Assembly (NCBI GenBank): GCA_029262415.1
Contig: JAJCZL010000023.1
Location: 1 to 46,086, forward strand
DNA: 46,086 bases
Reading direction: 5' to 3'
Source of the DNA: Deltaproteobacteria bacterium
GTDB taxonomy: Bacteria; Desulfobacterota; Binatia; UBA1149; JAJCZL01
Shown here one piece after another: positions 15,869 to 25,342 of this stretch (positions are counted from its first letter, which is position 1; each line of letters starts with the position of its first letter). A program made the position numbers and the translations under genes. A model generated the notes under the pieces. That model ran no database searches and was not told the DNA's origin. It was given only the letters and a program-made list of their open reading frames with translations.

Positions 15869-15897
15869 TTGACAGTGCGCCTCACTTTCGTTATCTT
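15869..15897 (+). promoter_or_regulatory. Strong sigma-70-type promoter for the HNH gene
   Basis: TTGACA (15869-15874), a 17-base spacer and TATCTT (15892-15897): a near-consensus pair. Transcription would begin about 7-8 bases further on, at or next to the ATG at 15905, so the message would be leaderless. AT-rich DNA with short dyads lies just upstream (15805-15850), unlike the flanking genes. Confidence 0.6.
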
Positions 15898-15904
15898 TTC
15901 GCCT

Positions 15905-17764
15905 ATGGACGACGCGCAGTTCATGACCTCAGGAGACGTCGCCGAGTTTGGTCGCGGCCACTACGAGAAGGAGGCGGCAGCCGAGCTCCTCGATAGGCTT
16001 CTCCGCGGTCTCGCGACGCGCGAGGCCTTTCTGCGCCTGCGCATCGCGGCCGGGTGTGCGACGCTTTGCGAGCGCAAAAGCTACGAGTGTCTAGGTTTCG
16101 CTCGTCTCGGTGACTACGCGCGCGAGCGCTTCGGAGTCTCGGCACGTGAGGTTCGCTCTCTGGCAACCGTTGGTCGCCGGACGGCTCGGCTCCCGCTCCT
16201 ACGAACGGCGTTCGCCGAAGGGCGAATCGGTTGGACCAAACTCCGCTTGCTCACGCCTAAAGCTGCACCCGAAACCGAAGCCGAATTACTGCGCATCGCC
16301 GAACAAATGACGACGCGCGAACTCGAAGCGTATCTCGCCGACTTGCCGCCGAGCTTAGCACCGACCGTCAGCGGTATAGATTGCGAGCCGACTTCTGCGG
16401 CTGACATATCTGACGAATGCGAAGCGGTGATTCGTATTCGTTGTCCCGCTGCCGTGCGAGCGCAGTGGCGACGCGTTTGTGAACTTGCCTCTCGTGTGGC
16501 GGGCTCCGAACTCGCGCCGTGGCAAGCCGCAGAGGTTGTCGCTGCCGAGGCCATGTCCGCTGCACAGCCATCGTACGCAGGCCGATTGCGCTCGCATGCC
16601 GTTGTCTACGACGACGAGACCGCCGACCCACCGGGTCGACGCCGAACCAAGCCGGCTACCGAACACTGTGGCATTCTGGAACAGCTTCGAGCCGATCTAA
16701 GCTTGACGATGCGCCTGCCCGAACCGCGGACTGCCGAGGTAGAATCGGTCCGGGCTCTCGCGGCGTCGGAAAGGCTCGACGTGTTCGCGCTCGACGCCGC
16801 GTTACGCAATTGTTTTCAGTCGCTGCAAAGCCTCGACTACCAGACCGGGCGCCTGCTCGGCGTATTCTTTGATTTGCGGCTTTACCGCGAACTGGGCTAC
16901 CAAACCTCGGCCGCGTATGTCGGCGAGCGTCTGGGTGTTTCAGCGAGCAAAGCCCGTGCGCTGGTAGCGATCGATCGCAAGTTGCTCAACGCTGAACGTG
17001 AACTCGACGACGCATACAAGCAGGGCCGACTCTCATCGCTACGGGTAGCGGCACTCCTGCGCATCGCCGACAAACAGAACACGCGGCAATGGCTCGACTA
17101 CGCGGAAACCGTCACCTACCAAAGACTGGTCTTTGATGTTGAAACGGCACGAGTCGCGGCCGGTCTTGTTCCCGCACTCGCGCCGCTGACGCCCGCAAAA
17201 CTCGACGAAGCCGAATGCCAAATGCGTGCACAGGCCGGAAGCGAAGCGTTGCTCCCGCGCACGGCCATCCGAGACACCGAGATCGTGATTCGCGGTCCGA
17301 TAAGCGTAATCGAACTCTTTGAAGACGCGATTGCTGCCTTCGGCGGCGCGACTCACTCCGCGCCGGTAGAACCGGTATGGCGAATGCTTACCCGGATGCT
17401 CGTGACGGTCGAATGCTACTGGAACAGCCTTTCGGGCCATCGCGACCCGGTTTTCTCCCGCGATGATTGGCGGTGCACCGTGCCGGCGTGCACCGGGCGT
17501 AGCAATCTTCACGACCACCACGTGGTTTTCCGTTCGCAGGGCGGCAGCAATCGAGCGGAAAACCGCACGGCCGTCTGCGCATGGCACCACCTGCGCGGTA
17601 TTCACGAAGGGGTGGTCCGCGTAACCGGCACTGCGCCTGCGGCGCTGCTGTGGGAACTGGGCTGCGCCTCGAGACGCGGCCCTCTTATGCGACTCCGCGG
17701 CGACCACTACCTGCCTACCTCGGCGATGTCCCCGGCGGCGAGGAGTTCATCGTTGGCGGCCTGA
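15905..17764 (+). CDS. DUF222/13E12-type protein with C-terminal HNH endonuclease domain
   Basis: This protein of 619 residues has a long helical N-terminal region (DUF222-like, about 15-480) made of two similar halves. Each has a pattern like ARERFGVSAREVRSLATVGR or GERLGVSASKARALVAIDRK followed by an EGRIGWTKLRLL- or QGRLSSLRVAALL-type helix. The C-terminal HNH nuclease follows from about 510: DDWRCTVPACTGRSNLHDHH, a GGSNRAENRTAVC segment, then WHHLRGIHEG, giving the His-Asn-His site and two Cys pairs for zinc. Proteins of this type are often multi-copy and may be mobile or homing-related; the cellular role is not established. I chose the ATG at 15905 because the open frame upstream is occupied by the promoter. 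No ribosome binding site is visible, which fits leaderless translation. Confidence 0.82.
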   Translation: MDDAQFMTSGDVAEFGRGHYEKEAAAELLDRLLRGLATREAFLRLRIAAGCATLCERKSYECLGFARLGDYARERFGVSAREVRSLATVGRRTARLPLLRTAFAEGRIGWTKLRLLTPKAAPETEAELLRIAEQMTTRELEAYLADLPPSLAPTVSGIDCEPTSAADISDECEAVIRIRCPAAVRAQWRRVCELASRVAGSELAPWQAAEVVAAEAMSAAQPSYAGRLRSHAVVYDDETADPPGRRRTKPATEHCGILEQLRADLSLTMRLPEPRTAEVESVRALAASERLDVFALDAALRNCFQSLQSLDYQTGRLLGVFFDLRLYRELGYQTSAAYVGERLGVSASKARALVAIDRKLLNAERELDDAYKQGRLSSLRVAALLRIADKQNTRQWLDYAETVTYQRLVFDVETARVAAGLVPALAPLTPAKLDEAECQMRAQAGSEALLPRTAIRDTEIVIRGPISVIELFEDAIAAFGGATHSAPVEPVWRMLTRMLVTVECYWNSLSGHRDPVFSRDDWRCTVPACTGRSNLHDHHVVFRSQGGSNRAENRTAVCAWHHLRGIHEGVVRVTGTAPAALLWELGCASRRGPLMRLRGDHYLPTSAMSPAARSSSLAA

Positions 17765-17851
17765 CCAGCGGGCATAGTAAGAACCGCTAACCCTCCTACC
17801 GGGTGACAAGGCAGTTACCTTAAGTTATGGTGCGCGCTCGCTCTGGCGAGA

Positions 17852-17880
17852 TTGACTTGCTCAGGGGCGGGTGTTACCGA
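17852..17880 (+). promoter_or_regulatory. Possible promoter of the complex I operon
   Basis: TTGACT (17852-17857), 17-base spacer ending in TGT, then TACCGA (17875-17880). The -35 is good, the -10 poor but preceded by an extended TGn. It lies 27 bases before nuoA, the only plausible site in the 143-base gap. Confidence 0.3.
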
Positions 17881-17907
17881 ATTTCCCTTTAAGGATCGCG
17901 GGTTTCC

Positions 17908-18366
17908 ATGCAATTCGAATATGCCAATGTGCTCGTGTTTCTCGGCCTGGGCCTTTTCCTCTGCGCCTTTATGATGGGGCTTGGCTCCCTCGTAAGGCCG
18001 CATAACCCCGAGCGTAAGAAACTAACGACCTACGAATGCGGTGAAGAGGTCCAGGGCGATTCCTGGATCAACTTCAATATCCGCTTCTACCTGGTTGCCC
18101 TCATCTTCCTTATATTCGACATCGAAGTAGCCTTCATTTACCCCGTCGTCGCTGTCTTCAAGCAATGGGTGGCCGACGGCAACGGGCTGTTCGCGCTTAC
18201 CGAGATCTTCATCTTCATATCGATCCTGGTTGCCGGCTTGGTCTACGTCTGGACCAAGGGCGACCTGCAATGGATCATGAAAGTCGTCGTCCCGGTCAAA
18301 CCGGCCGACGACCCCAAACAGAGCCAAAGCCCGAAAGTAGGGGGCACGATCTATGTCGCTGATTAA
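17908..18366 (+). CDS. nuoA: NADH-quinone oxidoreductase subunit A
   Basis: This is a small membrane subunit of respiratory complex I, at the interface of the membrane arm and quinone-binding arm. It has 152 residues with three transmembrane helices (about 8-28, 63-85, 95-115). The conserved loop [19 protein letters not shown] is followed by [20 protein letters not shown], the family hallmark. The C-terminal extension after the last helix is longer than in many homologues and ends in a polar tail. It is first in an eleven-gene operon; its last 14 bases overlap nuoB. Confidence 0.96.
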   Translation: MQFEYANVLVFLGLGLFLCAFMMGLGSLVRPHNPERKKLTTYECGEEVQGDSWINFNIRFYLVALIFLIFDIEVAFIYPVVAVFKQWVADGNGLFALTEIFIFISILVAGLVYVWTKGDLQWIMKVVVPVKPADDPKQSQSPKVGGTIYVAD

Positions 18367-18850
18367 CTCGGTACCGGAGATGGTGCTGACCAGTAAGGTC
18401 GACGCCATGCTTAACTGGACCCGCAAATCCTCGCTCTGGTACATGCTTTTCGGGCTGGCCTGTTGCGCCATCGAAATGATGCAAACCGGAGGCCCACGCT
18501 CCGACCTTGATAGATTCGGCATGGCCCCGCGTGCTACGCCCCGCGTATCCGACCTGATGATCGTTGCCGGCACGCTGACCCTGAAAATGGCTCTGCGCAC
18601 AAAAGTCCTCTACGACCAAATGCCCGACCCCAAGTACGTTGTTTCAATGGGCAGCTGCTCGAACTGTGGCGGTCTGTTCCAACTCGCGTACTCGGTCTGC
18701 GACGGCGTCGACAAGATCATCCCCGTCGATGTCTACGTTCCCGGTTGTCCGCCCCGCCCCGAAGCGCTGACCGAAGGCCTGATCCTTCTGCAAGACAAAA
18801 TGATGAACGAGAAGTGGCTGACCCGCTCCGCGCCCCTGACGGTGGCCTAG
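18353..18850 (+). CDS. nuoB: NADH-quinone oxidoreductase subunit B
   Basis: This subunit carries the terminal iron-sulfur cluster N2, which passes electrons to quinone. Of 165 residues, the four ligands are visible: the adjacent pair C37/C38 ([11 protein letters not shown]), C102 (MGSCSNCGG) and C132 ([11 protein letters not shown]). The [18 protein letters not shown] loop is conserved. The ATG lies inside the end of nuoA, so translation is probably coupled. The length is normal for short-form NuoB. Confidence 0.97.
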   Translation: MSLINSVPEMVLTSKVDAMLNWTRKSSLWYMLFGLACCAIEMMQTGGPRSDLDRFGMAPRATPRVSDLMIVAGTLTLKMALRTKVLYDQMPDPKYVVSMGSCSNCGGLFQLAYSVCDGVDKIIPVDVYVPGCPPRPEALTEGLILLQDKMMNEKWLTRSAPLTVA

Positions 18851-18853
18851 CAG

Positions 18854-19360
18854 ATGGACGCGCGCGCGATACACAAACTGCTTGCGAACGAGTTCGGCGA
18901 CGGCGTCGGTAACTTCGTCGAGCAACCGACCGAGCCGCACATCGAGGTCGATGCCACCGCGATTGCCAAAGTGTGCAGCTATCTGAAAGAAAACGGCGAC
19001 CTGAACTTCGAGCATCTCTCAAACCTGACGGCGACGGATTACCTCGAAGAGAACCGCATCCGTATCATTTACCACCTGCACTCTTACAAGCACGCACGCT
19101 GGCTGACGCTGAAAGTCGCCGTCGATCGCGAGAACCCGCACGTAGCCACGCTCGAAAACGTCTACCCGGTCGCGAATTGGCTCGAGCGCGAGGCCTACGA
19201 CTTGGTCGGTGTGAACTTCGACGGGCACAGCGATCTGCGCCGCATCTTAATGCCTGACGACTGGGTCGGTCATCCGCTGCGCAAAGACTTCCAAGAGCCG
19301 TCGCACTACCACGGCATCTCAACCGTTCGTGAGAGCATGCTCACGATCAACAGGAACTGA
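18854..19360 (+). CDS. nuoC: NADH-quinone oxidoreductase subunit C
   Basis: This is the peripheral-arm subunit (30-kDa type) next to NuoD. It has 168 residues with the signature region LEREAYDLVGVNFDGHSDLRR followed by ILMPDDWVGHPLRKDF, which is the conserved 30-kDa motif. The gene is separate from nuoD, unlike the fused nuoCD of enterobacteria. The start is three bases after the nuoB stop. Confidence 0.95.
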   Translation: MDARAIHKLLANEFGDGVGNFVEQPTEPHIEVDATAIAKVCSYLKENGDLNFEHLSNLTATDYLEENRIRIIYHLHSYKHARWLTLKVAVDRENPHVATLENVYPVANWLEREAYDLVGVNFDGHSDLRRILMPDDWVGHPLRKDFQEPSHYHGISTVRESMLTINRN

Positions 19361-19363
19361 CCG

Positions 19364-20512
19364 GTGAGCGTTGAGATTGAGCTGGCAGGCGAGGGCGGCG
19401 GCCTCGCGACCGAAGAAATGGTCCTCAACATGGGGCCGCAACACCCTTCGACCCACGGTGTGTTGCGTTTCATCGTAACCGCCGACGGTGAGGTGATGCG
19501 CCGCGCGGTGCCTGACATCGGCTACCTGCACCGCTCGATAGAAAAGATAGCAGAGAAGGTCGGTTGGCATGGCTTCATGCCTTACACCGACCGCGTCGAT
19601 TACGTCGCTGCGATGACGGCCAACCAGGGCTGGGCGATGTGCGCCGAGCGGCTTGGCGGCATCGAGGTTCCCAAGCGCGGCGAGTACTGCCGCGTGATCG
19701 CGGCCGAGCTCGGCCGTGCTTGCTCGCACCTTCTCGGCTTCGGCGCAATGGGTATGGACATCGGCGCGATCACGCCGTTTACCCACGCACTGCGCGAGCG
19801 TGAGATGATTAACGATCTTCTCGAAGAACTCTGCGGCGCACGCCTGACGTTTAACTACTTGCGCATTGGCGGCGTGGCTTGGGACTTGCCACCCGGTTAC
19901 GAAGAAAAAGTCCTGCGCTTTCTCGATCGCTTTGAGCTTGCCGTCGATGAGATGGGCGAACTCCTCAGCGACAACCGGATCTGGGTCGAACGTCTCGCAG
20001 GGGTCGCACCGGTTCCGCCCGCAATGGCGATGGCTTACGGCTTGGCCGGGCCGAACCTGCGCGCGAGCGGCGTGAACTACGACTGCCGCAAGGCTCATCC
20101 TTACAGCGTTTACAACGACTTCGAGTTCGACGTCCCGGTCGGCACCGGTGAGAAAGGCGAACTCGGCGACTGCTACGACCGCTACATTTGCCGGCTGCGC
20201 GAGATTCGACAATCGTCGCGCATCGTCCGTCAGGCAATCGAAAAGATCCCTGACGGTCCGGTGATCGCGAAAGTTCCGCGCAACTTCAAGCCGCGAGCCG
20301 GCGACTGTCATGTCGTATTGGAATCCGCGCGCGGTGAGATGGACTGGTACTGCGCCAGCGACGGCACCGAGTATCCCTACCGCGTCCACATCAAGACCGG
20401 TTCATTCACTGCGATGTCGATCATGGAGGCGTTAAGCCCGGGCCTGATGATCGCCGACCTTGTCGCCGTAATCGCCAGCTTCGACATCGTTGCGCCCGAG
20501 GTCGATCGCTAA
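19364..20512 (+). CDS. nuoD: NADH-quinone oxidoreductase subunit D
   Basis: This 49-kDa-type subunit forms the quinone-reducing pocket with NuoB and is related to the large subunit of NiFe hydrogenases. It has 382 residues: [18 protein letters not shown] and [13 protein letters not shown] at the N-terminus include the pocket histidine and hydrogenase-like motif, then [18 protein letters not shown] follows. The C-terminal region ([36 protein letters not shown]) retains the family's Asp-Arg end. The GTG at 19364 is three bases after the nuoC stop. The nickel-binding cysteines of hydrogenases are absent, as expected. Confidence 0.96.
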   Translation: MSVEIELAGEGGGLATEEMVLNMGPQHPSTHGVLRFIVTADGEVMRRAVPDIGYLHRSIEKIAEKVGWHGFMPYTDRVDYVAAMTANQGWAMCAERLGGIEVPKRGEYCRVIAAELGRACSHLLGFGAMGMDIGAITPFTHALREREMINDLLEELCGARLTFNYLRIGGVAWDLPPGYEEKVLRFLDRFELAVDEMGELLSDNRIWVERLAGVAPVPPAMAMAYGLAGPNLRASGVNYDCRKAHPYSVYNDFEFDVPVGTGEKGELGDCYDRYICRLREIRQSSRIVRQAIEKIPDGPVIAKVPRNFKPRAGDCHVVLESARGEMDWYCASDGTEYPYRVHIKTGSFTAMSIMEALSPGLMIADLVAVIASFDIVAPEVDR

Positions 20513-21702
20513 TGCAAGGCTTCATCGATTCTCTGCTCGCTACCACGACGACGGGCCTTTCGCGCGAGCTTGCCTACTTGGGCGGGATGATCGGCTTCGG
20601 CGCGCTGGTCGTCTTCGGCTTCATCCTCCCGATGGCAGGCATCACCAGCTGGTTGGAACGCCGTGTATGGGCGAAGATCCAGTCCCGTGTCGGACCGAAC
20701 CGCGTCGGCCCGGGTGGGTTTCTCCAGTGGCTGGCCGACGGCCTCAAAAACCTCCTTAAAGAAGACGTCATCCCCGAGGCCGCAGACCCGACGCTGTTTC
20801 GCCTCGCGCCGTACATCGTCGTTGCCGGGTTTGTCGCCGCCTTTGTCGCGATTCCGTTTGCGGGTAGCTTGATCATCGCCGACCTTAACATCGGCATCCT
20901 CTATATAAGTGCGGTTACATCTCTCGTAGTTGTAGGAATCCTCATGGCCGGCTGGTCGTCGAATAACCGCTGGTCGATGCTCGGCGGGATTCGCTCGGCG
21001 AGCCAGATCATCAGCTACGAGATTCCGGCCGGGCTTTCGGTTTTTCCGGTCGTGCTGCTTTCGGGCACGCTTTCGATGCAAGGAATCATCGAGAACCAGG
21101 GCTGGGCGCCGGTCGACTGGCACATGTTCCACAGCCCGTTCACGCTCGCTGCGTTTCTGATGAGCTACATTGCGTTGTTGGCCGAGGGCAACCGTACCCC
21201 GTTCGACCTTCCTGAAGCAGAATCCGAACTCGTCGCGGGATTTGCCACCGAATACAGCGGCATGCGTTCGCTGTTATTTTTCTTAGCTGAATGGGGCAAC
21301 CTCTACGTGATCGGTGCGATCATGGCGACCCTTTTCATGGGCGGCTGGCAGGTACCGGCGTTTACCGACAACGTCGTTCTGTTGACTGTCGCGCAGTTCG
21401 GGATGTTCTTCGCGAAGACCTATTTCTGGGTGTTCGTCGCAATGTGGATCCGCGCGACACTGCCGCGCGTGCGCGTCGACCAACTGATGTCGCTGTGCTG
21501 GAAGTACATGGTTCCGATCGCGATGGTGAACATGTTCGGCACCGCCCTGGTCATGGTCGTGATCCCTGAGGGGAGCCGCCTGATGAGTTACGCTCTGTGC
21601 GGGCTGATGCTGTTCGGCTTGGTGCGATTCGGCCGACGCGTTAACTATCACCTCAAACGCTCACGCCGCTACGATACCGTCGGCGCGATTATGCCGGTAT
21701 GA
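20512..21702 (+). CDS. nuoH: NADH-quinone oxidoreductase subunit H
   Basis: This membrane subunit links the quinone cavity to the proton-pumping arm. It has 396 residues with about eight transmembrane helices. Conserved parts are WLERRVWAKIQSRVGPNRVGP near the first helix and LAEGNRTPFDLPEAESELVAG before the last third, which carries the glutamates of the proposed proton/quinone channel. The start codon overlaps the nuoD stop by one base (TAATG). nuoG, which sits before nuoH in the fourteen-gene operons, is missing here. Confidence 0.97.
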   Translation: MQGFIDSLLATTTTGLSRELAYLGGMIGFGALVVFGFILPMAGITSWLERRVWAKIQSRVGPNRVGPGGFLQWLADGLKNLLKEDVIPEAADPTLFRLAPYIVVAGFVAAFVAIPFAGSLIIADLNIGILYISAVTSLVVVGILMAGWSSNNRWSMLGGIRSASQIISYEIPAGLSVFPVVLLSGTLSMQGIIENQGWAPVDWHMFHSPFTLAAFLMSYIALLAEGNRTPFDLPEAESELVAGFATEYSGMRSLLFFLAEWGNLYVIGAIMATLFMGGWQVPAFTDNVVLLTVAQFGMFFAKTYFWVFVAMWIRATLPRVRVDQLMSLCWKYMVPIAMVNMFGTALVMVVIPEGSRLMSYALCGLMLFGLVRFGRRVNYHLKRSRRYDTVGAIMPV

Positions 21703-21721
21703 ACGAATTGCGAGTCACCAG

Positions 21722-22258
21722 GTGAGTTACATTGGCAACATTACCGACACGTTCTCGAGCATCTTCGAGGGCATGTCGATCACTTTCTCGCAGTTCTTCC
21801 GTCCGGCGTACACGGTGCAATACCCCGACCGAATGCCGGTCCGGGTACAAGACACGTTGCCGTACCGTTACCGCGGAATCCTCGAAGTCGATCTCGAGAT
21901 CTGCACCGGCTGCCTCGCATGCGAGCGCGCCTGCCCGATCAACTGCATCGTCATCGACGCCGAGAAGAACAAAGAGACCAAGGCTTTGGTTCTCAAGCGC
22001 TTCGATATCGACATGGCCAAGTGCATGTACTGCGGGCTCTGCTCCGAACCGTGTCCGACCGGGTCGATCCATCACACGCGTGAGTTCGAAGGCTCGGACT
22101 ATTCGCTCGAGAGCCTGGTTCGTCGCTTCGTGAAAGTCCCGGTCGATGCCTACAAGCCGAAGAAAACCGGCGAAAACGACCCGGCTATTGTCCCCATACT
22201 CGAACGCGGAATGCGCTACATCGAAGAGTTCGCGCAGCCCGAAAAGAAGGCGAGCTGA
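21722..22258 (+). CDS. nuoI: NADH-quinone oxidoreductase subunit I
   Basis: This ferredoxin-like subunit carries clusters N6a and N6b. It has 178 residues with two full [4Fe-4S] motifs: C61, C64, C67, C71 (CTGCLACERACP) and C101, C104, C107, C111 (CMYCGLCSEPCP). An amphipathic N-terminal segment would lie on the membrane. The GTG at 21722 follows a 19-base gap containing AGGT. In the absence of NuoEFG, an electron donor such as a ferredoxin could dock near this subunit; that is inference. Confidence 0.96.
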   Translation: MSYIGNITDTFSSIFEGMSITFSQFFRPAYTVQYPDRMPVRVQDTLPYRYRGILEVDLEICTGCLACERACPINCIVIDAEKNKETKALVLKRFDIDMAKCMYCGLCSEPCPTGSIHHTREFEGSDYSLESLVRRFVKVPVDAYKPKKTGENDPAIVPILERGMRYIEEFAQPEKKAS

Positions 22259-22260
22259 CC

Positions 22261-22893
22261 ATGGAAGAGTTCTCACTTTCAGTCGCTGCGTTTTATTTCA
22301 TGGCCGGCTTGACGCTGCTCGGCGCGGGTGGCGTGGTCTTCACCGAGAACATCGTCTACTCGGCGCTGTCGCTGATGGTTTCGTTCTTCGGTGTCGCAGG
22401 GCTGTATATCTTCTTGAACGCCGACTTTGTCGCAGGCGTGCAGGTGCTGGTCTACGTCGGCGGGGTGCTCGTGCTGACTTTGTTCGCGGTCATGCTCACC
22501 CATCAGATCGCCGAAATTGAAGTTTCGAACAAGAGTGTCGGGCGCGTACCGGCGCTGTTGATTTGCGGCGGTCTGTTTCTGGTGATCGCCAAAGCGCTTC
22601 GCGGCGCAGAATTCTTCACCACCCCCGGTGGTCAAGTCTCCGAAAGCTCGACCTACGGTATCGGCAATCTCCTGCTCCGCGAGTACATCTTGCCGTTTGA
22701 GCTGGCTTCGGTCGTGTTGCTCGCGGTCTTGGTCGGCGCGGTGGTTTTGTCGCGCAAAGAAGTAATCGCCCCCGACGGCACGCCGGTGCCCGAACGCGAG
22801 ACGATTCCCCTGACCGAGGGCCAAAGGGTTATGTCCTCTCCGCGTGCTGCGCTGGCAGGCGCAGCCGCGAAACAAAAAGTAAGCGATGTTTGA
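22261..22893 (+). CDS. nuoJ: NADH-quinone oxidoreductase subunit J
   Basis: This membrane-arm subunit of 210 residues has five hydrophobic helices. The third helix region VAGVQVLVYVGGVLVLTLFAVML carries the conserved glycine/valine pi-bulge segment. After the last helix a polar tail of about 45 residues, rich in Pro, Glu and Ala, extends to the stop. Its last eight bases overlap nuoK. Confidence 0.93.
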   Translation: MEEFSLSVAAFYFMAGLTLLGAGGVVFTENIVYSALSLMVSFFGVAGLYIFLNADFVAGVQVLVYVGGVLVLTLFAVMLTHQIAEIEVSNKSVGRVPALLICGGLFLVIAKALRGAEFFTTPGGQVSESSTYGIGNLLLREYILPFELASVVLLAVLVGAVVLSRKEVIAPDGTPVPERETIPLTEGQRVMSSPRAALAGAAAKQKVSDV

Positions 22894-23200
22894 TGCAATA
22901 GGCCTACAGGATTTCCTGATCGTAGCGCTGGCGCTGTTCAGCCTCGGCGTTTACTGCGTGCTGACCCGTCGCAATGCGATCGGCATATTGATGGGCGTCG
23001 AGCTCATTCTCAACGCCGCGAACATCAACTACATCGCGTTTTCGCACTACGGCTCGGCCAACTACGACGGCCAGCTCTACTCCATCTTTGTCATCATGCT
23101 GGCCGCCGCTGAAGCGGCCATCGGATTGGCCATTGTGCTCGGCATTTACCGGCGCTTCTCCTCGATCGACGTCGCCAACATGAAAACCCTGCACGGCTAG
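22886..23200 (+). CDS. nuoK: NADH-quinone oxidoreductase subunit K
   Basis: This MrpC-like membrane subunit has 104 residues and three helices. The two buried glutamates expected for proton transfer are present: one in GILMGVELILNAANINY and one in MLAAAEAAIGLAIVLGIYRR. The ATG at 22886 is inside the end of nuoJ. Length and motifs are standard. Confidence 0.96.
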   Translation: MFDAIGLQDFLIVALALFSLGVYCVLTRRNAIGILMGVELILNAANINYIAFSHYGSANYDGQLYSIFVIMLAAAEAAIGLAIVLGIYRRFSSIDVANMKTLHG

Positions 23201-23218
23201 TTAGGGGCAACGATTCAA

Positions 23219-25318
23219 GTGATAGAACACGGGGCCGTACTTCACACATCCGCAATGTTGCGCTGGATACCGCTGCTGCCGCTGATCGGCTCGGTGGTCA
23301 ATTTTCTCTTCGGCGCAGAGATTCAGAAACGCATGGGCCGCGGTGCGGTGGCAGCGATCGCTTGTTTGATGCCGATCCTGAGCTTCGTGATCGTCGTCGG
23401 GCACTTCCAGGAACTGCGCGGCTACGGGCCTTCTGACCGTATCATTCTCGACAGCGTGCTGCCGTGGATCCACATCGGCTCGCTCAACGTCGACATCGCC
23501 TTCCAGTTCGACCCCCTCTCCGCCGTCATGGCACTGGTCGTCACCGGCATCGGCAGCCTGATTCACATCTATTCCTACGGCTACATGGACCACGAGCCTG
23601 CGGCATGGCGCTTCTTCGCATTGCTCAACCTGTTCATGTTCGCGATGCTCACCCTGGTGCTCGGCGACAACCTGCTGGTGATGTTCGTCGGCTGGGAGGG
23701 CGTGGGTCTGTGCTCTTGGGGCTTGATCGGCTTCTGGTACACCGACCACGCGAACACGACGGCAGGCAACAAGGCGTTCATCGTCAACCGGATCGGTGAT
23801 TTTGGCGTTGTGTTGGGGATGTTTGCGCTGTTCTGGTCGCTCGATGCCTCGGGGCACGCGACCTTGGTGTTCCGCGAACTTGCCGACAACGTTCGCCATC
23901 TCGACGGCATGATTATCTGGGGCCTGCCGGTTGCGACTCTGGTGACGCTGCTGCTGTTCTTTGGTGCCACCGGTAAGTCGGCGCAGATTCCCCTCTACAT
24001 CTGGCTTCCCGACGCGATGGCCGGTCCGACACCGGTTTCGGCGCTGATCCACGCGGCTACCATGGTAACCGCCGGTGTCTATATGATCGGTCGCCTGAAT
24101 TTTTTGTTCTCGATGGCACCCCAGACCCTCGAGATCGTCGCCTGGACGGGCGGCGCGACGGCGTTCTTCGCCGCGACGATCGGGCTCGCGCAATACGACA
24201 TCAAGAAGGTTCTGGCGTACTCGACGGTCTCGCAGCTCGGCTACATGTTTATGGCGATGGGCGTTGGTGCCTACGCTGCGGGCATCTTCCACTTGGTGAC
24301 GCACGCGTTCTTCAAGGCGTGTTTGTTCCTTGGTTCGGGCAGCGTGATCCATGCGATGCACCACGAGCAGGACATGCGCAAGATGGGCGGCCTGCGCAAA
24401 TACATGCCGATTACATTCGGCACGTTCTTTATCGCGACCCTGGCGATTGCAGGGATCCCGTTCTTTGCGGGTTTCTTCTCCAAAGACGAGATCCTCTGGA
24501 AGGCCTTCCTGCACAACCCGATGCTTTGGGGGGTAGGCTTCTTGGCCGCGGCGATGACCGCTTTCTACATGTTCCGGCAGGTATTCATGACCTTCTTTGG
24601 TGAGTGTCGCGCCGACCATCATACCAAAGAGCACCTGCACGAGAGTTCTTGGTCGATGACCATGCCCCTTGTCGTGCTCGCTGCGGGATCGATCATGGCG
24701 GGTTACCTCGGTGTCCCCCCTGCACTCGGCGGTACCAATCGGTTTGAACAGTGGCTCGAGCCGGTCATGCATCACCAGACGGCGGCGCACGGTGTTGTCG
24801 CGGCCACGCACGGCGTTGTCACGGCTGCGCACGGCGAGGGCCACGGCGGGCACAGCCTTGCCCAAGAATACGGCCTCATGGCGGCATCGGTCGGGGTCGC
24901 GCTGCTCGGTATATTTTTGGCCTACCTGATGTACAGCCGCCGCACGATAAAACCGGACACCTTCACGAGTCTGGCCCGCGGCGTGCCGCACAGGGTGATC
25001 TTCAACAAGTACTACGTCGACGAGATTTACTACGGCACGGTCTTGGCCGGCACGCTCGCGCTGTCGCGTGTGCTTGCGTGGTTTGATCGGACTGTCGTTG
25101 ACGGCGTGGTTAACGGTGCGGCATCGCTCACGCGTGCGGCGTCTTGGGTGAACGGCGCGTTCGATTTCCGCATCATTGATGGCCTAGTCAATCTAGTCGC
25201 CACCCTGGTCGATAAAATCGGCGGACGCGTTCGTCTGATCCAGACTGGCAGCATCAACGGCTATATCTATGTGATCGCGGCTGTGGTGACCGCCGTGCTT
25301 TTGGTCCGAACCTGGTAG
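23219..25318 (+). CDS. nuoL: NADH-quinone oxidoreductase subunit L
   Basis: This antiporter-like subunit is the distal proton pump with the long lateral helix. It has 699 residues; the core motifs FVGWEGVGLCSWGLIGFW, PLYIWLPDAMAGPTPVSALIHAATMVTAG and QYDIKKVLAYSTVSQLGYMF hold the key Lys/Glu/His residues. The GTG at 23219 follows AGGGG; an internal ATG at 23255 is the alternative. An unusual stretch at about residues 518-550 is histidine rich and contains three 7-residue units starting with HG (HGVVAAT, HGVVTAA, HGEGHGG; 24788-24850). It lies in the region that in homologues varies before the lateral helix. Confidence 0.96.
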   Translation: MIEHGAVLHTSAMLRWIPLLPLIGSVVNFLFGAEIQKRMGRGAVAAIACLMPILSFVIVVGHFQELRGYGPSDRIILDSVLPWIHIGSLNVDIAFQFDPLSAVMALVVTGIGSLIHIYSYGYMDHEPAAWRFFALLNLFMFAMLTLVLGDNLLVMFVGWEGVGLCSWGLIGFWYTDHANTTAGNKAFIVNRIGDFGVVLGMFALFWSLDASGHATLVFRELADNVRHLDGMIIWGLPVATLVTLLLFFGATGKSAQIPLYIWLPDAMAGPTPVSALIHAATMVTAGVYMIGRLNFLFSMAPQTLEIVAWTGGATAFFAATIGLAQYDIKKVLAYSTVSQLGYMFMAMGVGAYAAGIFHLVTHAFFKACLFLGSGSVIHAMHHEQDMRKMGGLRKYMPITFGTFFIATLAIAGIPFFAGFFSKDEILWKAFLHNPMLWGVGFLAAAMTAFYMFRQVFMTFFGECRADHHTKEHLHESSWSMTMPLVVLAAGSIMAGYLGVPPALGGTNRFEQWLEPVMHHQTAAHGVVAATHGVVTAAHGEGHGGHSLAQEYGLMAASVGVALLGIFLAYLMYSRRTIKPDTFTSLARGVPHRVIFNKYYVDEIYYGTVLAGTLALSRVLAWFDRTVVDGVVNGAASLTRAASWVNGAFDFRIIDGLVNLVATLVDKIGGRVRLIQTGSINGYIYVIAAVVTAVLLVRTW

Positions 25319-25342
25319 GTAGGGCATCTACGGGAAATCGAA

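Noticed and set aside
19319-20389. A 356-codon minus-strand frame over nuoD
   Set aside because: Antisense shadow; nuoD carries all conserved motifs.
23201-24991. A 596-codon open frame antisense to nuoL
   Set aside because: It is a mirror of the high third-position GC of nuoL; the protein is an Arg/His/Gln-rich composition with no domain, and nuoL is certain.
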